NCBI GenBank assembly: GCA_958299035.1
Contig: CATQJL010000316.1
Coordinates: forward strand, 15,470,347 to 15,534,346
Direction of reading: 5' to 3'
From: Cylicocyclus nassatus
Lineage: Eukaryota > Nematoda > Chromadorea > Rhabditida > Strongylidae
Length of the DNA: 64,000 nucleotides
In this document: positions 46,961 through 58,299 of the stretch, one piece after another
Numbering within the stretch: position 1 is the first letter of the stretch
How the letters are laid out: each line of letters opens with the position of its first letter
Position numbers and translations under genes: made by a program
The notes under the pieces: generated by a model
What the model was told of the DNA's origin: nothing
Database searches by the model: none
Seen by the model: the letters and a program-made list of their open reading frames with translations, nothing else

Positions 46961-48399
46961 GTATAATATCCACCACTGCAGCTTTGAAGAAAACTCATTA
47001 TTCCTTCCGATTTTGGGTTCCTTCATATTGCGCCGCATAGACAGAGTGTGCTGCAATAGGCGTATTTTCGCCGAATGCGCCGCGTACGCTGCTGCAGTCG
47101 CGGCGAAAATACGCCTATGGCAGCACACTCTGTCTATCACTGTATTTCTATATCCGCTACTCACTGTGTTTTCCGAGTGTTCATAGCGAGATTGTGCCGC
47201 CGCGGGCGTATTTTCACTGTGAGCAGCGTACGCTGCGGCTGCGGCGTACGCGGCGTACGCGGCGCACGCGGCTAGTATGAAGGAACCCTTTGTACCGAGC
47301 AATGCTCTTGCGTGAATGAGAGTGTGTAGCTGCCTAAATGAGAATCAAGAAAGAAACAACGTTAAAAGCTCAAATAATTAGAGAGTTTAAAGGAGAGGCA
47401 TGCTGTGAGTTGCGAATACCGAGAGCCGCAGCATGCTGTAAAGCTTTAAATGCTCCAAAAAGCCCCCCCCCTCCCTGCTTTGGTGTGAATGCACGAAAGG
47501 AAGCGCACTTCGACGGTTATACTTTAGTAAGCAATCAAAAGCATGTTCTCTCGTATCATGAAAGATGAGATATATTGCTGCTAGTCCTTCTATTCTACTC
47601 TATTCTATTTACACGATCTCGACACTTCAGTGCTGGTGCTCCTTATATGATATATCCAAAACAAAAATTATTGTGAATGGAATCAAGTCTGAGTAGTGAC
47701 GGAGAAGTTGGACGTACGTTTATGAAGAAAACCAAACAATTAATCTGTAAAGCTTGCTTTTACGATATCACTGTGTTTTGCAAACTCAACGTTGACATTA
47801 GCAATGCAAGCAGCTTGGGCAACGCGGCCGCAGTTATCCACTTTATCTTCTTTGAATTGAAATGCACACGACCATTTTTTGTGAGAGCGGATGAGATAGA
47901 CGAAGTAAGCAATGCTGCGTCTTAAGTACACTCTAGGTTGTAGGCCGCTCGCACAAACCGTTCAGACTTTTGTACCTTTTTTACTGATTTAAATCCACAA
48001 AATTATAGCGGCTCATTGAGCACAACGCGAAGGCGCCTCTAGTTGAGAACAGCTAATCGATGTCTTCAAACCTTTTATTTTCAATTATCACTATCATTAT
48101 CGTAACACAATTAATCGTCAAGTTTCGTAACTTTTGCAAGTTCTCCGTACTGTAGTATCGTTTCCTTGCAAACGAGAAACGCGTCTTGTCTAATTTTCTG
48201 ATGGTTTCAACTAAACACCGACTAAAGGCTGACGCAAGGTTAGTCGCTGCATTTTGTTCCTTATTTTGCCAGATTACGAAAGGATTTGTGAGAAGTTGAG
48301 AATTTGAGAGAAGGAATCAGTTTTACCCTGGCTAAATTTCCCAGGTAATGATTAAGAAAGCATTTATTCGATATGAGCTCTCCTTGAGATATGTAACAA
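46960..48399. repeat. Segmental duplication fragment D (copy of about 5940-7200)
   Basis: Direct copy of block A without the Tc1-like hairpin of 6386-6540 and with an extra MITE at 47015-47289. It ends at the second gap in the word ATATGTAACAA. No gene. Confidence 0.75.
47015..47289. mobile_element. GC-cored MITE, GGGTTCCTTCA family (copy 2)
   Basis: The ends GGGTTCCTTCATA and TATGAAGGAACCC are inverted repeats. The core is rich in GCGCCGC/GCGTACGC words and short palindromes. The homologous site in copy A (near 5957) reads CCGATTTTGTGCCGAG without the insert. Confidence 0.75.
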
Positions 48400-48899
48400 N
48401 NNNNNNNNNNNNNNNNNNNNNNNNNNNNNNNNNNNNNNNNNNNNNNNNNNNNNNNNNNNNNNNNNNNNNNNNNNNNNNNNNNNNNNNNNNNNNNNNNNNN
48501 NNNNNNNNNNNNNNNNNNNNNNNNNNNNNNNNNNNNNNNNNNNNNNNNNNNNNNNNNNNNNNNNNNNNNNNNNNNNNNNNNNNNNNNNNNNNNNNNNNNN
48601 NNNNNNNNNNNNNNNNNNNNNNNNNNNNNNNNNNNNNNNNNNNNNNNNNNNNNNNNNNNNNNNNNNNNNNNNNNNNNNNNNNNNNNNNNNNNNNNNNNNN
48701 NNNNNNNNNNNNNNNNNNNNNNNNNNNNNNNNNNNNNNNNNNNNNNNNNNNNNNNNNNNNNNNNNNNNNNNNNNNNNNNNNNNNNNNNNNNNNNNNNNNN
48801 NNNNNNNNNNNNNNNNNNNNNNNNNNNNNNNNNNNNNNNNNNNNNNNNNNNNNNNNNNNNNNNNNNNNNNNNNNNNNNNNNNNNNNNNNNNNNNNNNNN
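48400..48899. other. Assembly gap of exactly 500 N
   Basis: A second 500-N placeholder. Unlike the first gap, no adapter flanks it. The words ATATGTAACAA on its left and again at about 49374-49384 suggest that the missing piece belongs to a MITE inserted there. Confidence 0.98.
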
Positions 48900-49375
48900 C
48901 TAATAGGTCATTCCGAAGTAATTTCGTTTTCTAAACGGACGCCACATGTGATGGAACTAAAGTTTCTAAGAGATCTTGAAGGTATTCGATGCAGAATTTC
49001 GTCCCCTTTTAAACGATTATAAAATTATTGCAGCATAGTCAATGAGCTTTCAGAAAATAACCAAAAACTGCGACCCATGTTTTTTGAGATGGTCATTTCA
49101 CAATTTTTTAAAACTTTCATATCAATCCTCAGAAGGAATTCAAGTAACGACTCGATAGAGTAAAACTTATAGAATACAGGCTTCTTTTTTCTCTTTCTCG
49201 TAGCTCGCCATAATATTTTAAAAAGATTTTTTAACAGAACTATCGGATTTTTGGCAGGCCCACCTCAGCCACAATTGCATCAACATCATAATTTTTCGGA
49301 ATTTGAGGCTACCAAGATGGTACTATGACTTAGCATTAATTCTACAAAGCAAATGAGGGTTTACGGGTTCGAAAT
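48900..49375. mobile_element. Half of a palindromic MITE, TTAGGTCATTCCG family
   Basis: Corresponds to one arm of the 44635-45645 element, from TAATAGGTCATTCCGAAG to GGGTTTACGGGTTCGAA. It breaks off at the palindrome centre, where block A sequence resumes. Confidence 0.7.
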
Positions 49376-51500
49376 ATGTAACAACCTAGCAAGTAAAGAC
49401 GCATTTGCCTTATGAACAAAAACATCTCGTTTACCCCGCGACTAAAAATCACAATGTAAACAAAAAAAAAAAGAAAAGTAGTGAGGGGCTCATCAAGCTT
49501 TCGTATCGCTAGTAGTGCAATGCATTAATCTTTACTTCTGAGTATTCACCAGCAAGCAAAGTCCTCTTCCGAGTGATTTTCCCCTCTGTAAGCTTGTGCG
49601 ACGTCTCCTTCGCTCACAACGTATTTTTCTGTTTTGTAATTGTAGGAATTTGCCAAAAGTACATTGATAACCGACTGGTCGTATCTGAAACACGAACATG
49701 ATCAGAAATTAAGTATAGTATATCGACTGAAAGTTCGCATATGGCTATTTTAGTTGCTGCTGCACCTGGGCCGGCAGTAACCTCCCGCCTGACTGCGGGT
49801 CTCGCCGGCACCTCGCCGGCACTTTGCCGCGAGGTCGTCAGAAGCTAAAATCCCGGCACTTTGCCGTGAGGTCGTCAGAAGCTAAAATCCCAAGTTTAGG
49901 CCTTTTTAGGCTTTTTTCCAAGAAATCTTTTGGATGAAGGTGCCAACACGACTCTATAGAGACACGCTCAAAACACTTGAAGTTTCAGGAAGCTTCTAGT
50001 GTGAAAGTATTTGGATGCGCCGGAGGAGTGCCGGCTTCTCGTCGAAATTTGTGAGATGGCAGCTGTTGGCAGGTCAGAGAACACGAAAAATGGCATGTTC
50101 AGGGCCCGGCGGGGGGTGGCGCATTCACAAGCTGGCTGTCGTTTTTGCTCGAAAAAGCAAAGGGGAAGTCGTATTTTGGGGACTGGGACGGAGCCCCGGA
50201 CCCCAAAATACGACTTCCCCTTTGTTTACCGAAAAACAATGCACATATCATTCTTTGTTCATGATTCCTTGTTGATGCCACTGTCCTATGAACATAGATT
50301 CCAGCAATGTGAAGATTCTGTGCTACGATCGCTAGCCTGCCCGCAGGCGGGAAATTTAAATCGCAATTTTTGTAAGAGGAAAATAAGAAAATAGGCTCGT
50401 TTTCAATGCACAAAACGATATGGCACCAAATTTGCTGTGTAGTTGGATCACCATGAGCACAAAAAAAGCATGAAGAATTATGAGAAACTTAAGTGAATTT
50501 AAAAAATGGTAAGTGTTTTTCGAAATTAGGTGGCTCCCATCTTCCGTTCACATAATTTCCCGGATTTCTTTACATAAATGTGGACTAGGTCGAGAGTATT
50601 ACTATATGTTCAAATCCGCTTCCAAGACCACCAAGGCACCGCTTCGATACAGCCCTAAATAGAGTTCACAGCGTTATGATCGGCCTCGGAAAGTGCGCTC
50701 CAATCGCAATCGGTTATTGTAAACTGTAAAGTTTCGCGCTGACTAATAAATGAGTAGTATCTTACATTAGATACATAAACGTCAAAGTTTGTGCAAATCT
50801 TGACCCTATGTTTTTTTATAGATTCCTTTGCGGATAAACCCATTGAGCTGAAAGCCAGGTAGTACTACTATGATAAGCGCTGAGGCCGCCCATCTTAATA
50901 TTTGTGTATATCTGTTTGTCAGGGACTTACGGGGGTCAAAAATAGGTTAAAAGGGGAAGTCGTAAGAATTTTGGCTTCAAAGGGGATATCGTTTTCGAAA
51001 TTCTGAAACGCCACCTCCTTCCGGGCCTTGGGCATGCTCTCTTTGAAGCGAAGTTGACAACATTTTGACGTGCCCATACCATGTTAGGGTGTTGGCACCT
51101 TCCCGACGGCGTTTGTGAAGCTGGGTAATGTGACAATATGACACAAACGTCAGGCGAAAGAATCAGAAAATCTCACTTTTTATAAAAAAAACTTTTATTT
51201 TTCTTATTACGCGAGTTTTCCGCTCTTGAGTCGATGTTATTATTACAGAAGGAAATTCATTCATATCACAAAACCGTAAACAACACTTTTTTGCAAGCCC
51301 CTTCCAAATCTCGTTTGCACTGACTTCGCCCCTCTCTTGCTCATACCAATCAGCTGTTCTTTCAGGTCAAAATGTTTCTCACGCAATGTAATCATGCACC
51401 CACTCTCCTTTGCATTTCTTACTGCTGGTGCAAACGACAGCCATTAACCAAGTGGTCGAATGATTAGTGCGGCGGCACTTGTAGTTTACAGCTGCAGGTT
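49376..51500. repeat. Segmental duplication fragment E (copy of about 7205-8300)
   Basis: Direct copy of block A, interrupted by the hAT-like element 50100-51030. Homology becomes weaker after about 51360 (CTCACGCAATGTAATCATGC). No gene. Confidence 0.7.
50092..51038. mobile_element. hAT-like fold-back element
   Basis: Element 50100-51030 has inverted ends CAGGGCCCGGCGGGGGGTGG and CCACCTCCTTCCGGGCCTTG, with a few mismatches. Flanks GGCATGTT (50092-50099) and GGCATGCT (51031-51038) form an 8-bp target duplication with one mismatch, inside block A word GGCATGCTCT. A strong hairpin at about 50159-50226 (GGGGAAGTCGTATTTTGGGG with its complement) lies inside. No transposase frame. Confidence 0.65.
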
Positions 51501-51925
51501 CAAAAGCTCTTCATAACACTGTTTTGCGGCTGCTTGCATCGGCAAAATTTCATGTGCGGATTGCGGACTAAGATTGTATAAGATTCTTGGAATCTACAAA
51601 ACCCTCGATTGCCGCCGGAGTTGGCAACTTCCCGCCATGTGTGCTAACTTGTCGGCATTTCGATGCCATCAGTCAAAGTAGATTAGGGTGGATTACTACT
51701 GGCCCTGGTGTCGCTGAGAGCGTTTGCGTAAGTGGGCTACCTATTATTTAGCAATTGTGATAATTGTGATTTATCGGATAGGAGTTCAAAAACCAGCATT
51801 ATGCATTGCTCACAGTTGCTACCTCCACGGTTTATTTTACTTAGCTTCAAATTGACTTTGTACTTGTGTCAGCGTAAATAAAAACATTTCAAAGATTTCG
51901 CTGATTACAGTATGTGAAAACAAAC
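51501..51925. other. Unassigned; may hold the 3' end of DUF1647 gene 2
   Basis: The last DUF1647 exon would be expected here on the minus strand. A frame ending QSQFEAK (stop at 51837) follows a possible acceptor, but the intron would be only about 25 nt, so I do not accept it. Confidence 0.25.
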
Positions 51926-52192
51926 CGGTGGCAGTATGCGTAGTCCTTGAGCATGTCATTTCCAAAAGTGCACGGAAGGTTTGCTCCTGGAGGTGCCATA
52001 CAATTTTTCTCAAGAGCACACAAAACTGACCTGGTACAGATATCATAAACTTTCTGGCAACATTCGTATAGGTCGATTACCATTTCATCAGCTCAACAGT
52101 ATCGGCAGTCCTGACAATAAAGGCAAACGCAGCGGAGTAGCATAAAGTCTCTTCCAGTTTCTTGATATTCGTCGGTAGATACTTGTACAATG
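51926..52192 (-). CDS. DUF1647 family protein, C-terminal exons (gene 2, distal part)
   Basis: Two minus-strand exons: 52192-52081 ([22 protein letters not shown]) and 52030-51926 ([26 protein letters not shown]). Lengths (112 and 105 nt) and phases equal the matching exons of gene 1. The first exon begins with two bases of a split codon, exactly what the exon at 60093-60036 requires. I infer that both belong to one gene with an intron of about 7.8 kb. The alternative is an isolated third, truncated DUF1647 copy. No final exon was identified. Function is unknown. Confidence 0.7.
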
Positions 52193-53929
52193 CTCAAGTA
52201 AAAGTTTCGCAAAGTAGCTGATGAGCTACTCGACAGTTGCTGGGCAGGATAATTACCGACAAACAAGAAAACATTCTCTGCTAACTTTTTGCATTCCCCA
52301 GAGCTCTACAAGAGATTCCAGAAACTTCCGCTGGGAAACTTGGTGCTTCCGATTCTACCTGAGATGCCGCACATGACTTCATCTTTTTAACTATGCAAGA
52401 AATGAAGCAGTATGGTAGATAATGATCGCCAATATTTATAGTACAGAGAGCGGAAAGCAGAAAATTGGCTATCTGTTTTTTTGGTCCCTCAGTTTAACAT
52501 GAAGCCAATGCTGTTCGTCAAATTGCCCGAAGATGATAATTCTCTAGAGCTAGATTTCAGGGGCAAATTGGATGGTAATGTACCTCCTGGTCAAGCCTCG
52601 CAGAACGCTTTTGTTGACGTTTGCCTGCGAAACCATACCTTGTCATGAAGAAAAACAATAGACTTGTATTACGCCTTCTCAGCGATGTGGCTTCTCTCAG
52701 ACGATGCAGTTGAGTTGCGCATTATATTTGATCGTTTTATACTTGTCCGACCCTTTCAGTGCAGGACCTTGCCCGTTTTACAGAACGTTTTCAGAGAAAT
52801 CTTTGCTTAACCCTCAATCTTTTGAACCAATCCAACCTTTTTCTCATGCTGACCTGCAAACGCATCCATACATGCTCCTTGATAATTACATGCAAAAAAG
52901 CTTTTTTATAAGAAAAAGCAAGAGTGTGGCGAGAGTGCTCGTTTATGCATTCTGAGACTCAGCTTTAGAAGCTAGAAAAGTTGAGGAAAGTTTGATCATA
53001 TTTTTAGGTTTTCTAAGAGCTTGCTCGTTTTCTTTCAATATAGGTATCACGTCAAAATCGACCCTCCTTAAAGAAAATGCGAGCGAGTACAAAAACGCCA
53101 CATATTAGGTCGTGAAGAAAGTTCTGCCAATAGACTCTAAGCTAAATTTTTCTTATTTATATCTTCATTATAAGCGGCTGTCAATTAGCGATATTTTGGT
53201 CATGCGTACTAACAACCTTAGACTACTGATTAGGTATGTCATCGCTCTTTTTCAAAAAGCGCGCTAACTGCGTTTCGAACCATGTGGAAAATCCAATATT
53301 TTAACCTCGAATTTGATGAGTTATTTCTTGTTGCAAAAGACCCAGATACCGGGGCACGTAATAGTCGCATATTGCTTCACCTAGTCAATGCATAAGGTAT
53401 AAAACGGACTTTCAAGCCATGCTTCTGGAAGTTCTGCGCGTCCATATCTGAAAAATGTGCCTTTTGCAATGTGCACAAACGGATCTTTCCCCTTCTTTGG
53501 GCATTTCTTCCTAGCTCATCGTCATTTTTTCAAGATGATTAGCGTGCTGAGCTGGGCCCATCGCAAATTAAGAACACATCTCAAACCATCCCCTCGCATT
53601 CACATTCATTCTTGGTAATGACGAGAAGAATTGGCAGAACTTTCTTTACAACACAATACTTACGAAAAAACTGATGTTTGTGGTACACTGTTGGCTCAAC
53701 CTTAAAAATCGGAATGCTGATGTTGAAAAACATTACTTGAAAATACAAGCCGCAAACAGCATTATATACTTCGAAAGGTTATTGACGAACAACAAAATGT
53801 GAATCGAAAGCGCCGAGTATCAACAAAGTCACTACCGTGCAAACCTAGACTCAAAGACTTCCTGAACCCCTATCAAATATACTGGGGTATAATTCATCGA
53901 CATTATGGCATTTTAGACTATAGTTGTAA
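52193..53929. other. Long stretch without recognisable genes
   Basis: Only short frames. No TIR pair, tandem array or known motif is visible. It lies within the proposed large intron of DUF1647 gene 2. Confidence 0.3.
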
Positions 53930-54520
53930 CGAACAGAAATTTTCGCCGAATGAACGAATATCGAATAATCAGTTTTTGCAGATTTTTCGAACGAATAAAT
54001 ATCGAATGCTTTGCTCCAACCACATCGGCTGCTAGAAGGCGGGACTTCATGGCTTACAAGACGACTACTTTAACTTTAATTTTTGAAAATTCTTCGAATG
54101 AACGAATATTATTCAACTTTCGATTTTCATTTTATTCGAATTTCAATATTCGAATATTGGCACATTCCAAAATTCGAATTAACGAGTACTTGAATAACCG
54201 AACTTGATCGAATATTCGAACTAATTTCGAATAAATGTTCGAATATTATACGAAATGAATGCAATATTCGAATATTCGAATATTCGAATAACTATCTCTC
54301 AAAACTACTCGAATGAACAAATATTTGAATAAGTCGTTTTTCGAAATCGTCGAATGATCGAATTATTCGAATATAGGCCTTCCTCATTTATTCGACTATT
54401 CGAATAATGGAATAAATAGACTTTCTCGAATATTCGATTGTCCGAATATTCGAATAGTCGAATATTTCGAATAAATTATTCGAACACGAATATTCAGTGC
54501 TAACTATATTTTGGACTACC
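53930..54520. repeat. TTCGAATATTCG satellite-like tract
   Basis: About 600 bp dominated by degenerate TTCGAATA/ATTCGAAT words, self-complementary and AT-rich, densest at 54110-54490. The same words occur near 44415, 46620, 57840 and 58740. A unique 60-bp stretch (54008-54067) embedded in it recurs at 54998-55057. Confidence 0.75.
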
Positions 54521-55159
54521 TATAAATCAATAACTTTATGTTAAATTCAATCTCATTCAGTCATTAGCGAAAAGCCGTCTTCTGAGAAGCCAGAGACCGC
54601 AAAAGCACTACGCACTGATTACGTTGAGGTTGATTTATAACGGATAATCTCAAGTGAACAAACTCTTTAGACGGTGGCTCGCCGCAATACTATAACCATT
54701 GGGTTCCGCAGCGATTCAGCGTATCAGTCTTGTTCCACTCGTTCAATTACAAAAGGAAGGAAATTGAAATAACGCAAGTTTTCGCCATTTTCAAACTCTT
54801 TGAAGTGGATTTTCGGGATCAGCGTATTGAATAATGGCAGGTAAGCAAAAGTTTGACTAGGTTAAGGTTTGCCGAGCCACTGCCTTCACCGCGAGCAGGC
54901 CAGGCATTGCCCCCAAGCGGTAATCTTCGCGCACAATCCTTCCCACAATGAATGCTTGAATTGGTTGCCTCCATAACAACACATAGGTGCGATGTAGCCT
55001 TTGCTCCAACCACATCGGCTGTTAGAAGGCGGGACTTCATGGCTTACAAGACGACTGCTCGCGTCCGCGACGCAGTCTGTTCCTCCCTCGCGAACATGCT
55101 CTCTGATCATTTTCTAGCCTTGATTATGTCAAGGAGCCTCGTCCTCCAGCTGCCGATCT
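54521..55159. other. Unassigned with a 60-bp duplicated word
   Basis: 54998-55057 repeats 54008-54067 with one or two mismatches (TTTGCTCCAACCACATCGGC and onward). No gene recognised. Confidence 0.35.
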
Positions 55160-57706
55160 GTGCCGTATTCATCAACGAACCCTGAGGGTTAAACCAACCC
55201 TGGAGGGTAAAACTTACGTGATTCATTAGGGTTAATTTAACCCTAGCTTAGAGCAAGGTTCTACCCTAACACTCCATACAAACATTTACTCGCATCTAAT
55301 AGTTTTATGAAAAAACGATCAACGAGTATTGTAGTACTCAGTATTAGAGAGTTCTAGCTTTGGTGACAAATGAATGCGACGAGGAAAAATGGTTGCGCAT
55401 TCCACTCTGACAAGTGCCAAAACAGAAGAACCCCTTTATGATAACACGCACTGACCCTTAAAAGAATAGCACAAGCTTGGTAAAAAACGAACTGCGCAAA
55501 GGTAGAACTTACACGGCACAATTGCACACATGAAAATGAACTCACGCTGTAAGATTGGATGCTGCACAAATATCTAGAGATGTAATATAATAGTGTTAGA
55601 AGGTTATTCGTTGATTATAACAGGGTGGTCCACATGAAGTGTGACAACGAGAAAAATTATGACTTTGCATGGACTGAGTGAAATAGAAGGTTTTGTTCCC
55701 ATCTGATAGAGAAGAGAATTCTGTATAAGAACTTTTAGCTAACTCTTGAGATACCCGTCCCTCGTTGTTTTAAAATCGTTTTTTCTCCTTCAAACCGCTT
55801 TCAAAACTTTTTCGATTTGCGCGCGATGGTTTTTGCTCTCAAACTTCACCAGGTTTCTTGTTGGCAAATCAAAAGACATGGGTTCAAAGGGCAGATTCTC
55901 TCCTTTCAGGTAGACAAAAAAGTGTTTGTAGGTTTAAAGATGAGCGAGCTAGAGGGCCAAATATTAGGTTGTCCGGAAATTAATGCAGGTTTTGAATTCC
56001 AACCGCAATAAGTCATACATTTCTCATTTCTAAATAGGTTGCAAAGTACCATTCGATAGAGCAAAGCAAGCTCTACAAGATGGCCATCTTGCTTTAGCAA
56101 CGGATCTGATCCACCACGAATTTCGAGCCAACAACTAAAAAGATTCAACTACCCGAAAAATTAAGAAAAATCGTAACTCTGTTCATAAAAATCCCACAAA
56201 AATTCTAACATGCTTACGTAAACCCTATCCACATAAAACATCTATATACGCCTTTGCCGTATTTTTCCCTCTGTTAGAAATCAAGAAATCGGAAATTTTT
56301 GTGCATTTGCCAAAAAGGTGTTGTGCAGTTCTCACATAGGTAGTTGTACACCACAAGCCCGTAGAGATATAGACTTAAATTTTCAGCTCTCCACAAGCTT
56401 TAGTTCTCGAGAAATACCGAATATAGCTTTCCCTGGTCATGTGGTCCGAGCTAAAATTCAAATTTCTCGAGAACTAAAGCTTGTAGAGAGCTGAAAATTT
56501 AAGCCTGTACCTCTACGGGCTTGTGGTGTACAACTACCTATGTGGGGATGGCTCAGCATCACTTTGGCAAATGTACGAAAATTTCCGTTTTCTTGGTTTC
56601 TAACAGAGAAAAAAATACGGCAAAGGCGTATATAGATGTTTTATGTGGATAGGGTTTACGTAAGCAAGTTAGAATTTTTGTAAAATTTTTATGAACTGAG
56701 TTACGATTTTTCTCAATTTTTCGGCTAGTTGAATCTTTTTAGTTTTTGGCTTGAAACTCGTGGTGGATCAGATTTGTTGCTAAAGCAAGATGGCCATCTT
56801 GTAGAGCTTGCTTTGCTCTATCAAATGCCACTTTGCAACCTATTTAGAAGTGAGAAGTTTATGACTTACTGCGGTTGGAATTTAAAACCCGCATTAATTT
56901 CCGGACAACCTAATATCATTTTTTTTCCACTGTTTAAACGATGGATTTTACACAGCTGCAATTTCTTCTTTTCGCTGTGGACTGGTGTATAGTCATGCTA
57001 AAAATTCCCAAAAGCGTCTATATTATTTCTCTTGATCCAGAAAGGGCCATAGCTTCACAAAGTTTGCTTTCGATGCTTTTTCCGGGATCTCGGAAAATTG
57101 CGATTTTCGTTGCCGTGGCGACTGCCTTCAAAAAACCACAACGGGACGAAGAAATATAGAGAAGACGACTACCACCAAAACATGGAATGAAAAAGGCTAG
57201 AAAACGGGATTTTTGCAGTCAGTCGAACATCATGTGGGCCACATGTGAAAAAACACTGATCGGCCTTTCCACTCAAACTTTTGAACCCACAAATTTTCTT
57301 CCTGGCCTATCTGTAAGCAAAACGCCCGCTCTTCCAAATCCCTTTCATTGGATTTGCTAAAAGAAGATCCTGGGACGAAGTTCCATCAAAAGCCATTGCG
57401 CGCATTTTGAAATTTTCTCCGAGCAAAATAAATTCTTTCGTTAAAACCAAAGGTGGATAGCCCAAAAGTAATCTACCAATGCCTATACGGAAATTTCTTG
57501 CCTATCCGATGAAAACAAAAGCTTTCAATTTCATTGAGTTCTAGCAAAGTTAGGAAAGCTGTAATACTATAACAGTGAAATAGAAGTATAAAGTAAATTT
57601 AGCACGTACTTAGGCATTCCGTGATGTGAGTTTGCACAGCGCACGCGTAACTGACGCCTTAACCCTCCAGAGTGAGTTCAAAACTTAGGGTTCGTTGATG
57701 AATACG
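55160..57706. mobile_element. Possible TIR-bounded element carrying a nested MITE
   Basis: GTATTCATCAACGAACCCT at 55166-55184 recurs inverted at about 57688-57706, followed inward on both sides by CTGGAGGGT-type words. This suggests inverted ends of a 2.5-kb element. The interior shows no transposase. The palindromic element 55964-56913 is nested inside. Target duplications were not resolved. Confidence 0.4.
55962..56915. mobile_element. Palindromic mariner-type MITE (TTAGGTTGTCCGGAAATTAA)
   Basis: Element 55964-56913 is flanked by TA, with ends TTAGGTTGTCCGGAAATTAA and its complement. It is palindromic over its whole length with the centre near 56440. Both arms carry ATTCGATAGAGCAAAGCAAG-type sequence (near 56051 and, inverted, 56805-56825). 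The peptide-like frames on each arm are mirror products. Confidence 0.85.
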
Positions 57707-58299
57707 GTCACAGGTTCGTTGATCGATACGGATGGATCGCGTTCCCTGGTCTGGTTGAAGCAAAGGGTACACAAACGCGCATGCGGTGCCTACACTTGGG
57801 GAAATTCGACATTTTGTGGAATGAATAAGTATCGATTGTGTTTGAAAATGAAGAATTTCGAATAAACGAATATCGAATAAATTTGGAAATAAAAAAAGCT
57901 CGAAAAAACGAATATGGAATGAATTTGAGATTAAAGAATTTAAAAATGAGTGAATCTCGAATGAAATCGGGAAATCAAACTATCAATGAATGATTATCAA
58001 TCATATTTGAACATTGGAAGTCGAATGCAAATAAATATTTTGAGCAGCCTTATCTGACTTGCTAAAAAAATTTGACAAAATTTGACCTAATCAGCACCCT
58101 TACACCAGCCATACCAACTACTGCGCCGTAGCTTAGGATTTTCCAAACATCAGTAAAAAGTAGATTTTTTTTATCAGCGTCCTCATTTACCTCATTATAA
58201 CAACTCCAAACCCGTAGCTCAAAAATTTCAGAAAATCGATAAAATTTTACAGACAGTAAATTTTTATTTATAATCAGCTTCATCAGCTGCAAGTCCTTC
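57707..58299. repeat. CGAAT-rich and dispersed ATCGAT repeats
   Basis: 57830-58020 contains degenerate CGAATAAACGAATATCG words. 58080-58270 contains the CAACTACTGCGCCGTAGCTTAGG / AAAATCGATAAAATTTT dispersed repeat. No gene. Confidence 0.5.

Noticed and set aside
47075..47302. Ala/Tyr-rich frames in the 47-kb region
   Set aside because: Products of the GC-rich MITE core, with no conservation in the empty-site copies.
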